DNA of 49,074 nucleotides from Cladosporium sp. IMV 00045 (Eukaryota; Ascomycota; Dothideomycetes; Cladosporiales; Cladosporiaceae). Location of the stretch: positions 1 through 49,074 of the forward strand of contig MSJI02000774.1 of the NCBI GenBank assembly GCA_001931905.2. Direction: 5' to 3'. This document shows positions 1-11,400 of the stretch, piece by piece (position 1 is the stretch's first letter; each line of letters starts with the position of its first letter). The notes under the pieces are model-generated. The model saw only the letters and a program-made list of their open reading frames with translations, searched no databases and was not told where the DNA came from. Position numbers and translations under genes: made by a program.

Positions 1-3000
1 TTTAACGCTAGTTATGCTATAGGAAGCCATTTTTTCTAGTTAGACTACTCTTAGTTAATATAGTTCTTTAGGTATACCTAGACCTCCTAGTTAATTCTCT
101 TAGGTCCTCTATCTATTTATAGATAGTATCTAGAGCTAAGTCTCTATTCTACGCCTATTAGTCTATAGAACTCCTTTTAGAAGGTACTCGTCTAGTTTAT
201 TCCCTTATTACTTATAATAGTATAGAGTATTCTATAGTTTTTTACCTAGCATTCTATAAACTTTTTAGCGTACTCCTTAGCTTTTATACTAGGTATTAGT
301 TCTAGAACGACCTATTTACTTAGCCTATCTTTAATGACCTAGAGATAGCAGTTGCTTTTAGAATCTAGGAGATTAGTTATAAAATCCATAGATATCTCCT
401 AAAAGAATTAATTAGGGACTAGTAAAGGCCTTAGGAGTCTATATTTATATTCTCTCTAGACCTTATTTCTACTATAGTAATTACAGTTTCTTAGGAACTA
501 CTATACGTGCCTTAACTATAATAGCTAGTAGAAGTCGCAAGCTACGATAGTAGTAGTAGAGTCCTATCCTAGATAACTATAGACTAGGGAATTATAAATA
601 GACTAGATAATTTTTGTCTATAGTATATCCTTCTATCTAGTCTCGTCTTCTATACTATTATAGTTAGTCTCTAAGGTATTAGGGGCTCCTAGCACCTAAA
701 GTTTCCTATAGTACTATAGGTTCCTATTCTAGTCTACGCTATAGTCGCCTATTTATACTTTCACTCTTACTACGCTTAGAAATAAGTAGGAACTAGCCTT
801 TACTACTTAGTATATAGCTTAATAAGTCTTATCTATTAGTATAGTATCTAACTATAGCTCGTTTAGTTTATTATCCTGAAAAGGGCTACGTAGGTCCGTT
901 TATTATTAGTCGGGCCTATAGTTAAGCTAGGTAGCTAATAGTTCTACTAATATAGTAGCTACTACTACCTTCCTCTTACTCTAGGAGTCTAGCTAATCTA
1001 GTATAGACTCTAGTAGTAGGAATCTCCTAAACTGTAATAACTTATCGTTACCCCTAAGTATATCCTACTCTCTCCTAGATAGTATATCTAGTATTACCGC
1101 TTCGGCCCCTAGTCGATATACTAAGGAGAACTAAAATTTTATTAAGACCTCGTACTACTAGATTTGTCTCTCTAAGAGTTACTATTTAACTATAAAATAC
1201 TTAAGGTTTTTATGGTTTGTCTAAATTATAAAGGGACTATACGCTTTAAATTTAGGGGCCTAGAACTTTAAATAGTAGATAATCGCTAGTATTTCTTTAT
1301 CGTAGATATCGTAGTTAATCTTAGCCTTATTTAATTTCTACGCGAAGAAGCCTATAGGGCGCTAGACTCTATTCTTTTCTTATATAAGAGCGCCCCCTAG
1401 AGTAAACCCGCTATAGTTAGTCTCGAGAAAAGTAGGAAGTATTAGATCCTACCCTAAAAGGACTAGAGCCTAGTAGAATTTATCTCGTAGGTTTTTAAAT
1501 GCTTTGTCTTCTAGTTTTCTCTAGGAAAACGTTACCCTCTTACTAGTAAGCGCTATTAAAGAGGCAGTAGTCTTCGAGTAGTACGGGATAAATATCCGGT
1601 AGTAGTTAGCGAACCTAAGGAATCGTCTTACCTCTTTCTACGTCTAGAGAGCCTTCTAATTCTATACTGCTTCTACTTTCTCTAAGTCGGGACTTACTCC
1701 TTTTCTATCGGTATATACTATAAACCCTAGGTACTTAATTTCCTTCTAAGTAAACTCGCTCTTCTTAGGATCTAAGAATAAGCCTCTATCTTAAAGCTTA
1801 TAGAGTGTAGTTCTTACTTTATAGAAGTAATCCTCTTTTAAGCTATTCGAGTAGATAATAACGTCGTCTATATAGGCTAAGACGAAATCGTCTAAGTATT
1901 CCTATAGTAGAGTATTAATATACTATTAGAAAGTCGCTAGGGCTCTAGATAGACTAAATAGATATATAAGCTATTTAAAAGATCTAAACCTTATCCGAAA
2001 GGTAGTCTTATATTTATAGCCTATAGCTATTCGAATCTAGTAGAATATAGATACTACGTCTACCTTAGTAAGCTAGTAGGCTCCTATGAGATTTCGTAAG
2101 GTCTCTAGTATAAGTAGTAGTAGGTACCGATCCTACTTTATAATCGCGTTTAAGGTATAGTAGTCGTAGTAGAACTAGAGTCCTCTACTAGGTTTCTAAA
2201 TAAAAAAGACAGGTACTATAGCTTCTAACGTAGAGGGCCTAATAAACCTTTTTAATCCTAGGTTGTCTAGTATTTTCCTAAGGACTAGTAGCTCCTCTTT
2301 TAATATACTATATAAAGGGCTCTAGAGTAAAGATAGTAGGGATCTATCTAGTTATAAGCGAAGTTCGACTCTATAGTCTATCTCTACCCCTCTATATAGT
2401 ACTAGCTTCTTAGCCTCTTATAGGTTAAATAATAGAGCTATATCCTAAATCTCTAGAGGTAGCTTCTTTTTAAGCTCTTCTATTATTAGGTACTCTCTCG
2501 ACTTTAGAGCCTTCGCGATATCTATCGATATTAATGCTATTACTATTATAAAGCTCCTATAGTCCTTCTTACTAAAGTAGTTTTGCCCCTCTAGTACCTA
2601 TTACTCTACTCTTCTATAGTAGAACTACTACTTTTCTAGCGTAGTCCTAACTTTATTATGCGCTTTCTAGGGGTTACCTAGGATTAGTAGGAAGGCTAAG
2701 TTAGGTATAACGTATACGTAGACTTTCTATCGGAATCCTTTAATTTCCATATTAAAGGCGACTACTCTTATAATACTCGAGCCTTATATAGCTAAGGATA
2801 CTCCTTTTACCTCTCTAGTTTCGAGGCTAATAAAGCTTAGTCTAAGACTTTCTACGAGGTCTCTATTAATTGTAGCGTAGTATTAATATCCTTTATCGAT
2901 AAGAGCTAAAGTTCTAAAGTTATTTTAAATAGTTACGTCTATATATACTAGGTTTCTATTTATAACTCTACTAACTTTATCCTAATCTTTTACTAATACT

Positions 3001-4290
3001 TCCTATACTCTCTACTCTTAACTTTAAGAGAGAGTTATTCTTTTCCTAAGCTAGAAGCTATAGACTCCGAGTCGTCGTTATCGCTCTTAAGTAGGAGCTT
3101 CGTCTTTACTACGTTGATTCTAGTGCTTTATACTGTAGGCGCGTAGGAGTAGTCGCGGATACAGTATCTAGACCCTCTATAGCAGAAGTAGAGACTTTCT
3201 TTTCGACGTCTATCTCTTTCTATTACGTCTACCTATTTAGCTCTTTGTTTCCTATTTGTTTTCTAATAGCTTCCTTAGCCCTTTTAGTAGTTTACGCCCG
3301 TATACGTTAGAGCTATAATCGTATCCCTATCGGTATCTAACCTAGTCGTTATAGTACTATAATAGGAATATATAGTTACTATTATAGTTCTTTTAGAGTC
3401 TTTACTCTTTTCTCTTAGCTATCTCTTATAGGCGGCCTTAAACTAATTAGTCGTCTCGAGGTTTATTATAATCTATTCTACTTCCTCGGAGAATATATAG
3501 TAGTCTATCGTCTTTAGTATAGCTACTATATAGATCTTTATAGCGTTCGAGAACGTATTCTTAAGGTAGCCGATCTTCGTAGCGTAATTCTAGCTCTCCT
3601 TGCTAGCGCTTAGTAGGAGTCTATCGAATTCTAGTTAGTGTTCGTACTATAGCTAACCGGTAGCATACCGTAAATAAGTAAGTCTCTCTAGAGCTTTCGC
3701 CTACTTATTACTATCTATAAAGATGTCTTCGAGTTACGTAAAGAAAGCTTTAGGGTCCTTACTATAGGTAGCGCTTCCCTTCTCCTAGAAGTGTCTTATA
3801 TAGGACCGCTCTTATATTAGTAGAGTGCTATAAACGATATCCTAGTAGTACTCGATAGGAAGCGTTAGTTTTATCGCAGAGCGTACTCGGTATAAGCTTC
3901 GGAGCCTTAGGAGGTAGTCTTAGAAGGTTTCTATTTATCTATCCTACGTAGGTAGCTTCTACTCGTAGGGCTCTAACACTTCTTCCCTAGATTCTATTAG
4001 TGATCTTATAGAAAGCGTCTCTATTAGGGTCTTTACTAGCTCGCTTATAGATAGTTTACTAGGGGCGTTAGTATTAGGCGCTACTACGTATCGTCTAGAT
4101 TCTACCTTATTAAAGGCAGTACGCGTACTTACTAACTCGTTCTCTATCTATTATTAACGTACGTATATCTCTTTAAGGATTCGTCGCATATCGACGTTTA
4201 CTACGTCTCGCTTAGGGCTCTTAGACTCTAATTAGGTCGCTCTAGAGTCTAGCGTAATACTACTAGAAGCTAGAGCGTTTATATATTCGA
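1..4290 (-). mobile_element. RIP-degraded Ty3/Gypsy retrotransposon, minus strand
   Basis: The complement strand reads as gag then pol of an LTR retrotransposon, riddled with stops. A CCHC-like gag zinc knuckle lies near 3155-3200. Reverse transcriptase runs from about 2220 down to 1700: residues matching APVFF, the DYxxLNAI block, the TKVD block (first catalytic Asp) and EYLDDF followed by YIDD (near 1856-1873, the catalytic Asp pair) appear in order. RNase H follows at about 1390-1100, with INYDIYDKE, LAII and TNHKNLKYF motifs and a terminal ILSRR box. The integrase should lie below 1000, but I could not read it with confidence. The element runs off the left end and its LTRs were not found. 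Its residues differ from those of the plus-strand element at 4.5-7 kb, so the two are separate families or lineages. Confidence 0.85.
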
Positions 4291-4470
4291 TCGAACTTAA
4301 TGTTATAGGTGAGCGACGTATACACGGAAGCTTAATGTGGTATTTAATAAGTTCGATATAGGATAGAAGGTCTTCTCTATCTAAGTCCGCTTAAAAGGGT
4401 ATAGAGTACTAAGGCTATTCTCCTAAGGCGTAGTATCGTCTACGCTTACCTCTTAAAGCTTATCCTTTAT
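4291..4470. other. Junction between two opposed retroelements
   Basis: This short stretch separates the gag end of the minus-strand Gypsy element from the first readable reverse transcriptase residues of the plus-strand element. Part of it (about 4295-4345) holds several TpG and CpA dinucleotides, unlike its surroundings, so it may be unique or late-arriving DNA. A short inverted match, cgatcgaactta (about 4280-4293) against taagttcgata (about 4348-4358), flanks the patch. No gene is visible. Confidence 0.4.
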
Positions 4471-6990
4471 ACTAGAAGTATACCCTCTATATAAACCCGA
4501 AGAAGTATTACTTCTTTATAGAGTAAGTAGAGTTCCTAGGGTTTATTATGTCTAGTACTAGCGTATTAATAGATTAACGCTAAGTTAGCATAATTAGGGA
4601 GTAGCTAGAGCTAGAGTTATACTATATAGTTTAGTAGTTCCTAGGGTTTACTAACTTCTACTAGAGGTTTATACACGCCTATTTAAGAATAGTATAGCTA
4701 CTAACTAACCTCCTAAAGAGACTAGTAGATAGTCGGAAGCCTAGTAAGCTTAAACTAAGCGATAGAGAAAGGGTAGCTTTCTAGAGAGTATATAACGCCT
4801 TTATAAAAGCTCCTATCCTAGTCTACTATAACCTAGAAAAATCCCTATAGCTTAAGACTAATACTTCTAGTTTTACTTCTACTATAATCCTCTCCTAGCT
4901 TTATAGTCTAAGAGAAGAAAACCCCTAGTAGTATCCTATAGCTTTTTAGTTAAAGAAGTTTATCTCTATAGAGTAGAGGTATAAAACGTATAACTAAGAG
5001 CTACTAGCAATTATAGGTGCCTTTAAGTATTAGCGATACTACCTCGAAGGCGCTACGTACCTAGTACGCGTGCTTACTAACTATAATAACTTTAAGAGGT
5101 TTATAACCCTTAAGTAGTTAAATAGAAGGTAGGCTCGATAGGCTACCTTTCTCGCCTTATTCGACTTCGAAATTAAATATCGCGTAGAGAAGAATAACCC
5201 TACTAATACGCTATCGAGGCGACTAGACTATAAACTAGCTAAGGACCCTAGAACTACCCTTTTACCTACACTCTAGGAGAAGTTAGACTACTAGGTATTA
5301 GAATAGAGCTAGGGCCTATCGACCTTACTTCGTAGGGTAGTCGCGATAATAGGTTTGCGATAAGAGGACGAAATTAATTTACTAAAGATCTCTACCTTCT
5401 ATTAAGAATTATAAAAGACCTTACTAAGAAAAGTAGTAATTGCCTTAGTAAGGGCTAAATATCCTTATAAAGCGCCTTTAGCTAATATTAAGGATATAAT
5501 TAGGCTCTTAACTAAACCCGAATAGGTAAAGGCGATAAGTAATACGTAGCGTAGTCGCTATACTAGCGTAGCGTACGCGCTACGCGATAGCCTCCTTTAT
5601 AAAGATAATACTATTTACATTCCTAAGGATTCTATACTATAGGCGGAATTATTAAAAAGATACTATAATAACCTACTTGCTAGTTATTTTAGTATCGCAA
5701 AGACTATTAAATTGATTTAACAGAAATACTTCTAAAAGGACCTTAGAAAGGACGTCTAGAAGTATATAAATTCGTATGCAATTTACTAAAGGACGAAAGT
5801 AAGGCGCTATAAGCTATATAGAGAAATAATAGTATTACTAATACTAGAAGGACTATTCTAAGAGTTAGCTATAGACTTTATCGTAGACCTACCTCTAAGC
5901 AGGCGTAGAGATAACGTAAGCGACTCTATCCTTATAGTTATCGATAGATATATAAAAATGTCTAAGTATATTCCTTATAAGAAGACCTATATAGCTAAGG
6001 AGCTATATACGTTAATCTTTAAATATATTGTATATAAATACGGTATGCTAAAAGGAATTGTATTAGACCGAGGATTAGTATTTATAAGTAAGTATTAGTT
6101 AAGCGTATACTATACTACGAAGGTAAAGCGATAGCTAAGTATAGCCTTCTACCTATAAACGGATAGGCAAATAGAAAGGGAAAATTAAGCGCTTAAATAG
6201 TACTTACGTTACTTCTATACTAACTACTAGGATAATTAGATAGACCTCTTATATGTAGTAGAGTTTGCTAGTAATAACTACGTATCTACTACGCTAGGAG
6301 TAAGTCTATTCTACGCCCTTATAGGCTATAATCCCTCTATTTATACTATATTAACTTAAGACGAGTTTCCTAGAGAGGGGGTACTAGTAGCTAAGGAGCG
6401 TATTTAGCAACTAGAATACGAATAGGCTACGATAGAGAAGACATAGAAGCAAGCTTAGGAAGTATAAACGTAGTATTATAATAAGACCTATAAACCTTAG
6501 ACCTATAAGGTTAGAGACCTAGTCCTACTTTCCTTAAAGAATATTAAGTTAAAACTCTCTATAAAGAAACTATCCCTACGCTTTATAGAACCTTATAGGG
6601 TTATCGACTCTATAGGCTCCTAAGTATACTAGCTAGCGCTACTAAAAGAGTTCTCGAGGATATATAATGTGTTCTATATATCCCTCCTAGAACTAAAGAG
6701 CTAGCGTAGCGATAGCGTAGAGATACCGATACCTATAGTACTAGATACTAAAGGTAAACCTAAGTAGGAGGTAGAAGCAATCCTTAAGGAACGAAAAAGA
6801 AAGAGAGTGATTTAGTACCTAATTAAGTAGTAAGGGTAGCCTGATACCTATAACTAATAGGAACTAGAAAGTAACCTAGAAAGCTCTTAGGACTTAATTA
6901 GGGAATATAAGGAAAGTAAGAAGAAGTATTAAACTCCTATTACTATAGGTACATAGCGATAGTAGGTCGATATTAAAGGGGGTAAGAGTT
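4470..6990 (+). mobile_element. RIP-degraded Gypsy chromovirus, 3' part
   Basis: The plus strand carries the 3' half of a Ty3/Gypsy pol in canonical order. The end of reverse transcriptase appears at about 4480-4700, with a YINPKK box, EFLGFI, and FLGFTNFY further on. RNase H begins with AFIKAPIL and ends near 5150-5235 with FDFEIKYR and LSRR boxes. The integrase zinc-binding region is at about 5690-5800; a Cys of the HHCC motif now reads Tyr. The integrase core is at about 5860-6100, with AIDFIVDLP and VLDRG around the catalytic Asp residues. A chromodomain at about 6769-6912 (EVEAIL, YLIK, ELESNLESS) assigns it to the chromoviruses. A purine run, tattaaagggggtaag (6971-6986), sits where the polypurine tract before the 3' LTR is expected. 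The 5' half is missing. Gln and Trp codons are commonly stops. Confidence 0.87.
6769..6912 (+). other. Relic integrase C-terminal chromodomain
   Basis: Translation of this segment gives EVEAILKERKRKR, then YLIK, then ELESNLESS and DLIREYKE, with stops at positions normally Trp or Gln. This is the order of a chromodomain: the initial strand motif, the xYLVKWKGY core (here YLIK followed by stops for the Trp positions) and the C-terminal WEPxxNL helix. In chromoviruses this domain sits at the end of integrase and is thought to steer integration to heterochromatin. The coding capacity is lost. Confidence 0.8.
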
Positions 6991-6999
6991 TTCTCCTAT

Positions 7000-8440
7000 C
7001 TAACTATTTACGAAAAAGAAAATAATAACTAAGATAGTATTCTACTACTACTAATAAATAACTTACTTAGCCTTAAGAACTACGCGCTCTAGAAAGATAA
7101 TACCCTCCTCTAGGACGATAACGCTTATACCATTTTTCCTAAAGGGCTAATAGCGCGCCTCTTTAATAACCTAGCTCTTATCTAGCGCGAAGCCGGCGCT
7201 ACCTACGTTACGAATACGCTCCTTAGTCTATCTATTAATAGTATAATATAATATATGCCTCTACTAGACTATAAGTACTTTATAAGGAAAGACGATTTAA
7301 AACGTACTATTCCTAAGAGTAAACTTAGAGCCCTAGAACTTAGAGTAGAGTTAGGTAGCTTTATAGGGCTTATTGCTAATATAACCGGAATAGCTAATCG
7401 GGTTAGGCTACTAGACGCGATAGGGCAGAGTTAGCGTAGCGTTATCGTCGCGCTTTCGCTACTCCGACTATTAGTAGTTAAGAGTAATATAGATATCCTT
7501 ACGAAAGTAGAAAGGCAAATCCTAGTATAGCTACTACCTAGCCTTAATAGTCTTAAATAGGCGACCTAGTAGTTTAAGGTAAAAGCTATTAATATCGAGT
7601 AGGTACTAGAATTAGTAGAGCCTAATAGGTATAAGCGAGTCGGATATAGGGTTATTATTATTAAGCGAGTATATACTAGACGCAGAGGTATTATAAAGGC
7701 TCTACGGCGATATTATAGTCTCATTCTACGCGCAGACCTCTACTTCTTACGCTTGCCTCGTATCGAGTTTCTTATATATAATAGATCTCTTATAGTTAGT
7801 AAGGTCGTTATATAGCCTCTTATCTATACCGATCTCCATACCTATAAGCTTATCGCGCTAGTAGTTATCCGGACTAGGCGCGAAGTTATCGGACGTCTAG
7901 CGCGGTAGTAACGTAGTAGTAGCGCAGACTAGGTCTATTATAGTATAGTAAATAAGGCGAAGAACCTCTTTATTAGATAGGGAGCTACTACCCTCCTAAG
8001 TATTATTATTATTAATGATAATAGTAGTCTCCTAGGTAAGACTAGTAGGAGTATAGGAGGCCTTTAAAGTAGGACGATAAGAAGGGCTAGCAGTTAGTTT
8101 CCTAGAGGGACCTAGGGACCTAGAGGTAGCGCGAAATAGTAACGCTAATACTACGCTAGTATCCTAACTAATAGGGTTGCCCCTAGTTGCTTTGGCGCTC
8201 TTCGTAATATATAGTAGGTCCTCTAAGAGGACTAGTTAAGTAGAGCTATTAATCTAGTAGCTATAGCGCTCTTAGATCTTATCGATAAGAGGAATAAGCT
8301 CCCTAGTAGGATACTAGTTAGGTATACTCTTAACTTCTTTTTTAGTAAGGTTCTTTATTATCTAGAGAAGCGTTAGTAGTTATTATAGGAGCGTATAGGT
8401 AGCGTAAAGGCATTGCGAAGTATATAAACCTAGAAACCTA
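7000..8440. other. RIP-degraded repeat DNA, unassigned
   Basis: This stretch follows the chromovirus polypurine tract. Part of the 3' LTR may be at its start, but I could not pair it with a 5' copy. A plus-strand frame from about 7255 to 7920 has rather few stops and begins MPLLDYKYF, with basic blocks such as RRRGIIKALRRYY further on. The minus strand over about 7500-8000 is also partly open, so the coding strand is undecided. No domain was recognised. The TpA-rich composition lowers the number of some stop types and can give false open frames. Confidence 0.4.
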
Positions 8441-9725
8441 GATTAACTATCGATTCTATATATATACGTATACGCTAAAGCTCTTCTATACGTATATACC
8501 TAGTTACATCCTTAGAGCTAGTACTAGTGCTATAAGCGCCTTTCTTAGGCGTAGCTATATTTCCTATAGTCTTATAGTAGCTAATCTAGAACGTATAGAG
8601 CTTACTAATAAAGGCGTTATATATATCTTCGAAATTAGAGTAAGCTTAAAGAACCTTATTTACGTCGTTACTATCTAGGAGCCTATACTACGTAGACTAT
8701 ACGCAGACTGCTATATTAAAGGGGGCGATAAGAGCAGTTTAGCGAAAGAAGTAATACTTCTTATAGCTATCGTTATAGCCTTTATAACGATATATAGTAA
8801 TAGGATTAGGATCTCTACCTATATAAACATTTCCTATTTAATAGAGTTAGCGTCGTTATAGTAGTATAGAGCTGTTATGCTTACTATACTTTATATAGTA
8901 AGCGTATCTCTTATAAACTTCCTAAAGAAAGGCTTAGTTAGTAATCGTAGTAGTAGTCTTAATAATAAGAGACTAGTTAGGACGTAAGTCGGTATTAGCC
9001 TAACTCTTCTTTTTTATAAACTTAGGCTTAGTAGCTATTATAACTAAGGTCTTCGAGTATAGCTTGCTGCTAACCTAGCGTAGCGTAGTCGCTTTCCTAG
9101 CGCTAGTCTTAGTAGGAAGCTTCGTAGTCTTAGAGCCTTTCTTACTTATAAGAGCTTCTTCCTTATACTTCTTATCTTTAGGCTCTAACTTAACTTCCTC
9201 CTCCTCCTTATTATTATCGCTAGCCTCTTCCTCTTTAGCATCTTTAGTATAGACTCTTTTACTAGGCTTAGAGGGAGTATCTTTAGTAGCCTTATATTTA
9301 CCTTATTTCTTAGAAGAAATAGGTAGAGCGGGTTTATAGGTACTAGACGACAGGGTAATAATAGTACTACGCTTCTTCTTCTTAGGGGTAGTGTTATTAT
9401 CGTTATTATCTGTATTATCCTTACTATCCTCCTTATCTTTATTATTCTCTTTAGTATTATTATTTTCTTTAATAGAGCTAACTTTAGCGCCTTCTTTATA
9501 TTTAGAGGTAGGAACCTTTCTTTTCTTCTTAGCGTTAGCGTTAGTATTAGCGTTATAGCGGCGCCTAGTAGTCGTAGCCCTATCGTTAACGTCGTTAGAA
9601 GAGGCAGAGCGACCTACTTATTAGTTACTAGTCCTCTTAGGCGCAGTTATAGGTTTAGTAGCCTTACTAGTAGCTAGCTTATAAATACTACTACGCTTAG
9701 GAGGTATAGTAGCGATTAATAGATT
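8440..9725 (-). pseudogene. Decayed lysine-rich reading frame of unknown family
   Basis: On the complement strand one frame reads almost continuously for over 400 codons. The few stops are TAA or TAG, as expected from mutated Gln codons. The N-terminal half (about 9720-9080) is low-complexity and hydrophilic, rich in Lys, Ser, Thr, Asn and Glu, with blocks such as TPKKKKRST and NNKEEEEVKLEP. This suggests a disordered, possibly nuclear, segment. The C-terminal half (about 9050-8440) is more globular, with aromatic-rich text such as YRGRDPNPI, NDSYKKYYFF and IRIEEL. I do not recognise the family. It could be an ORF of an unclassified transposon or a repeated gene caught by RIP. Frame continuity makes a once-coding origin likely; the start, end and introns are unknown. 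Confidence 0.45.
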
Positions 9726-10640
9726 CTTATAAGTAAGTGTTACGAAAGGTATGCGAATAGTATACGATAGGTAAGTAGAGGAGAAAGCGTATTAAAGATA
9801 AAAGAGGTTTATTACTAAATAAGAAAATAAATATCTAAGTAAGTAGAGCAAATATTAATATTCTGCTCTACTATTACGCTAGCGCTCTGCTACCTACGCG
9901 GCGTTACCGCGCTACCTCGCCTAAATAATATACTCTGTAATAACAATCCTAATAATAAATATTAGGATATAAGAGTAGTAGCTTAAATGTACTTACCTCC
10001 CTAGGGTATATACTACGCTAGTTATATTCCTTATACGCCTAAGGCATAAAGTAAAGTCTTACTAACAAAGTATATCGTCGAAGTACTTTACCCTTACGTA
10101 ACCCTATTATAACGCTATCGCTACTATAGAGTCCCTATATCGTCTTTAGGAGGCTAAGGATATCTTCTTTAGAAGGGAAGTAGTTGTAATAACTAGACGT
10201 AGAGTCTAATAGCTACTATTATCTAGATTATAGCTTTGCCTATTTAATATATAATCGTCGAGGGATCGCTAGTTAGCTAACTACGACCCTACTACGATAG
10301 TTCCTTATATATACGATGTTTCTATATCGAAAGCGAAAGTAGCTTTTAGTTCTTATATAAAGTGCCTACTTAGTAGCAACTCGTCTTTTACGCTACTATA
10401 TGCTATTAATTATTTATATCTTATCTATCTATAATTATTTAATTACACTTCTATAGCGCTATAGATCTCTACTCCTCCTCGCGCGCTACCTCCTTCTAAG
10501 AAAGCGAGTTAGGTAGCTAATAAATGTAAGTAAAATACTACTTCTTCTTTATAGAGATATTACTAATAATAACTAGGCTATAATATAGTAGTATTAGCCC
10601 CTACTACACTATTTTTTTACTACTATTAACCGTATACTCT
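9726..10640. other. RIP-degraded spacer, nothing recognised
   Basis: This stretch has the composition of the island. I see no reading frame of useful length, no recognisable domain, and no terminal repeats that could be paired by eye. Confidence 0.5.
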
Positions 10641-11400
10641 TCTATAACGTTATCGTATAGGATACTCTCTTCTACTTAGATAAAAAGAGTAGTAAGTAGG
10701 TCGAGTTACTAGGTCTAGCGTAGCTTTAGCCTAAGGATTACAACTTTACGCGCTTTAGATAGGAGTCTATAGAGAATATAGTAGATACGAAGAGTATTTA
10801 TAAGTTTATCTTAAATAATATAAATACTAAGAGGACTCTACTAAAGTTTAGAGGACTTTTAAAGAGCGTAAGTATTCTTTATTAGAAGCGTAGTAGTAAG
10901 GTCGACTTCTTTAACCTTTAGGAAATTTATTAGCTTTACTAGTAAATTGCTTTAGGTATAGATACCTTAGCCTTTATAATACCTAATTTAATACTCTAAT
11001 TCGTGATTATTTATAACCTTACTTATACCCTTCTTAATACTAGATTAGGAATATAGATTATTAAAGTAGATAGGATTATTAGAGAACCTCGCTTACTACT
11101 ATTCTTTTTATTACTTAACGTAAAATAAATAGCTATATCTACGAGGTATTTACCTTTTTCTTCTAACGTGCCTCTATATATCGAGTCCTATAGCTATAAT
11201 TAGTACTATCTAGAACGACCTTAGTTCCCTTCTATTGCTTTAACTACGCCTTTAGTACTTTATCCCTTTTCTTACTTATAGCTTCTATCTTCTTTATCGT
11301 TTTTACTACTTTACTTTTACGTCTTCTAATCGGAAGTAAATTAATACAGTCGTTATCGGAATCTAGCCTTAGTAGTAGTATTAATTTAAGTAGAGGTTAA
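10640..11400 (+). pseudogene. Decayed plus-strand frame, unknown
   Basis: The plus strand reads for about 250 codons with stops almost only at likely former Gln positions. It has text such as DYNFTRFRQ (stop read as Gln), NTKRTLLKFRGLL and KVDFFNLQEIYQLY. No family was recognised. The complement of about 11,100-11,400 also shows a partly open, lysine-rich frame (SKVVKTIKKIEAISKKR), so the assignment to the plus strand is tentative. Confidence 0.3.

Noticed and set aside
8711..8735. Second polypurine-like run, tattaaagggggcgataag, similar to the one at 6,971
   Set aside because: It lies inside the long minus-strand frame and no LTR-like sequence could be paired next to it; similarity may be chance.
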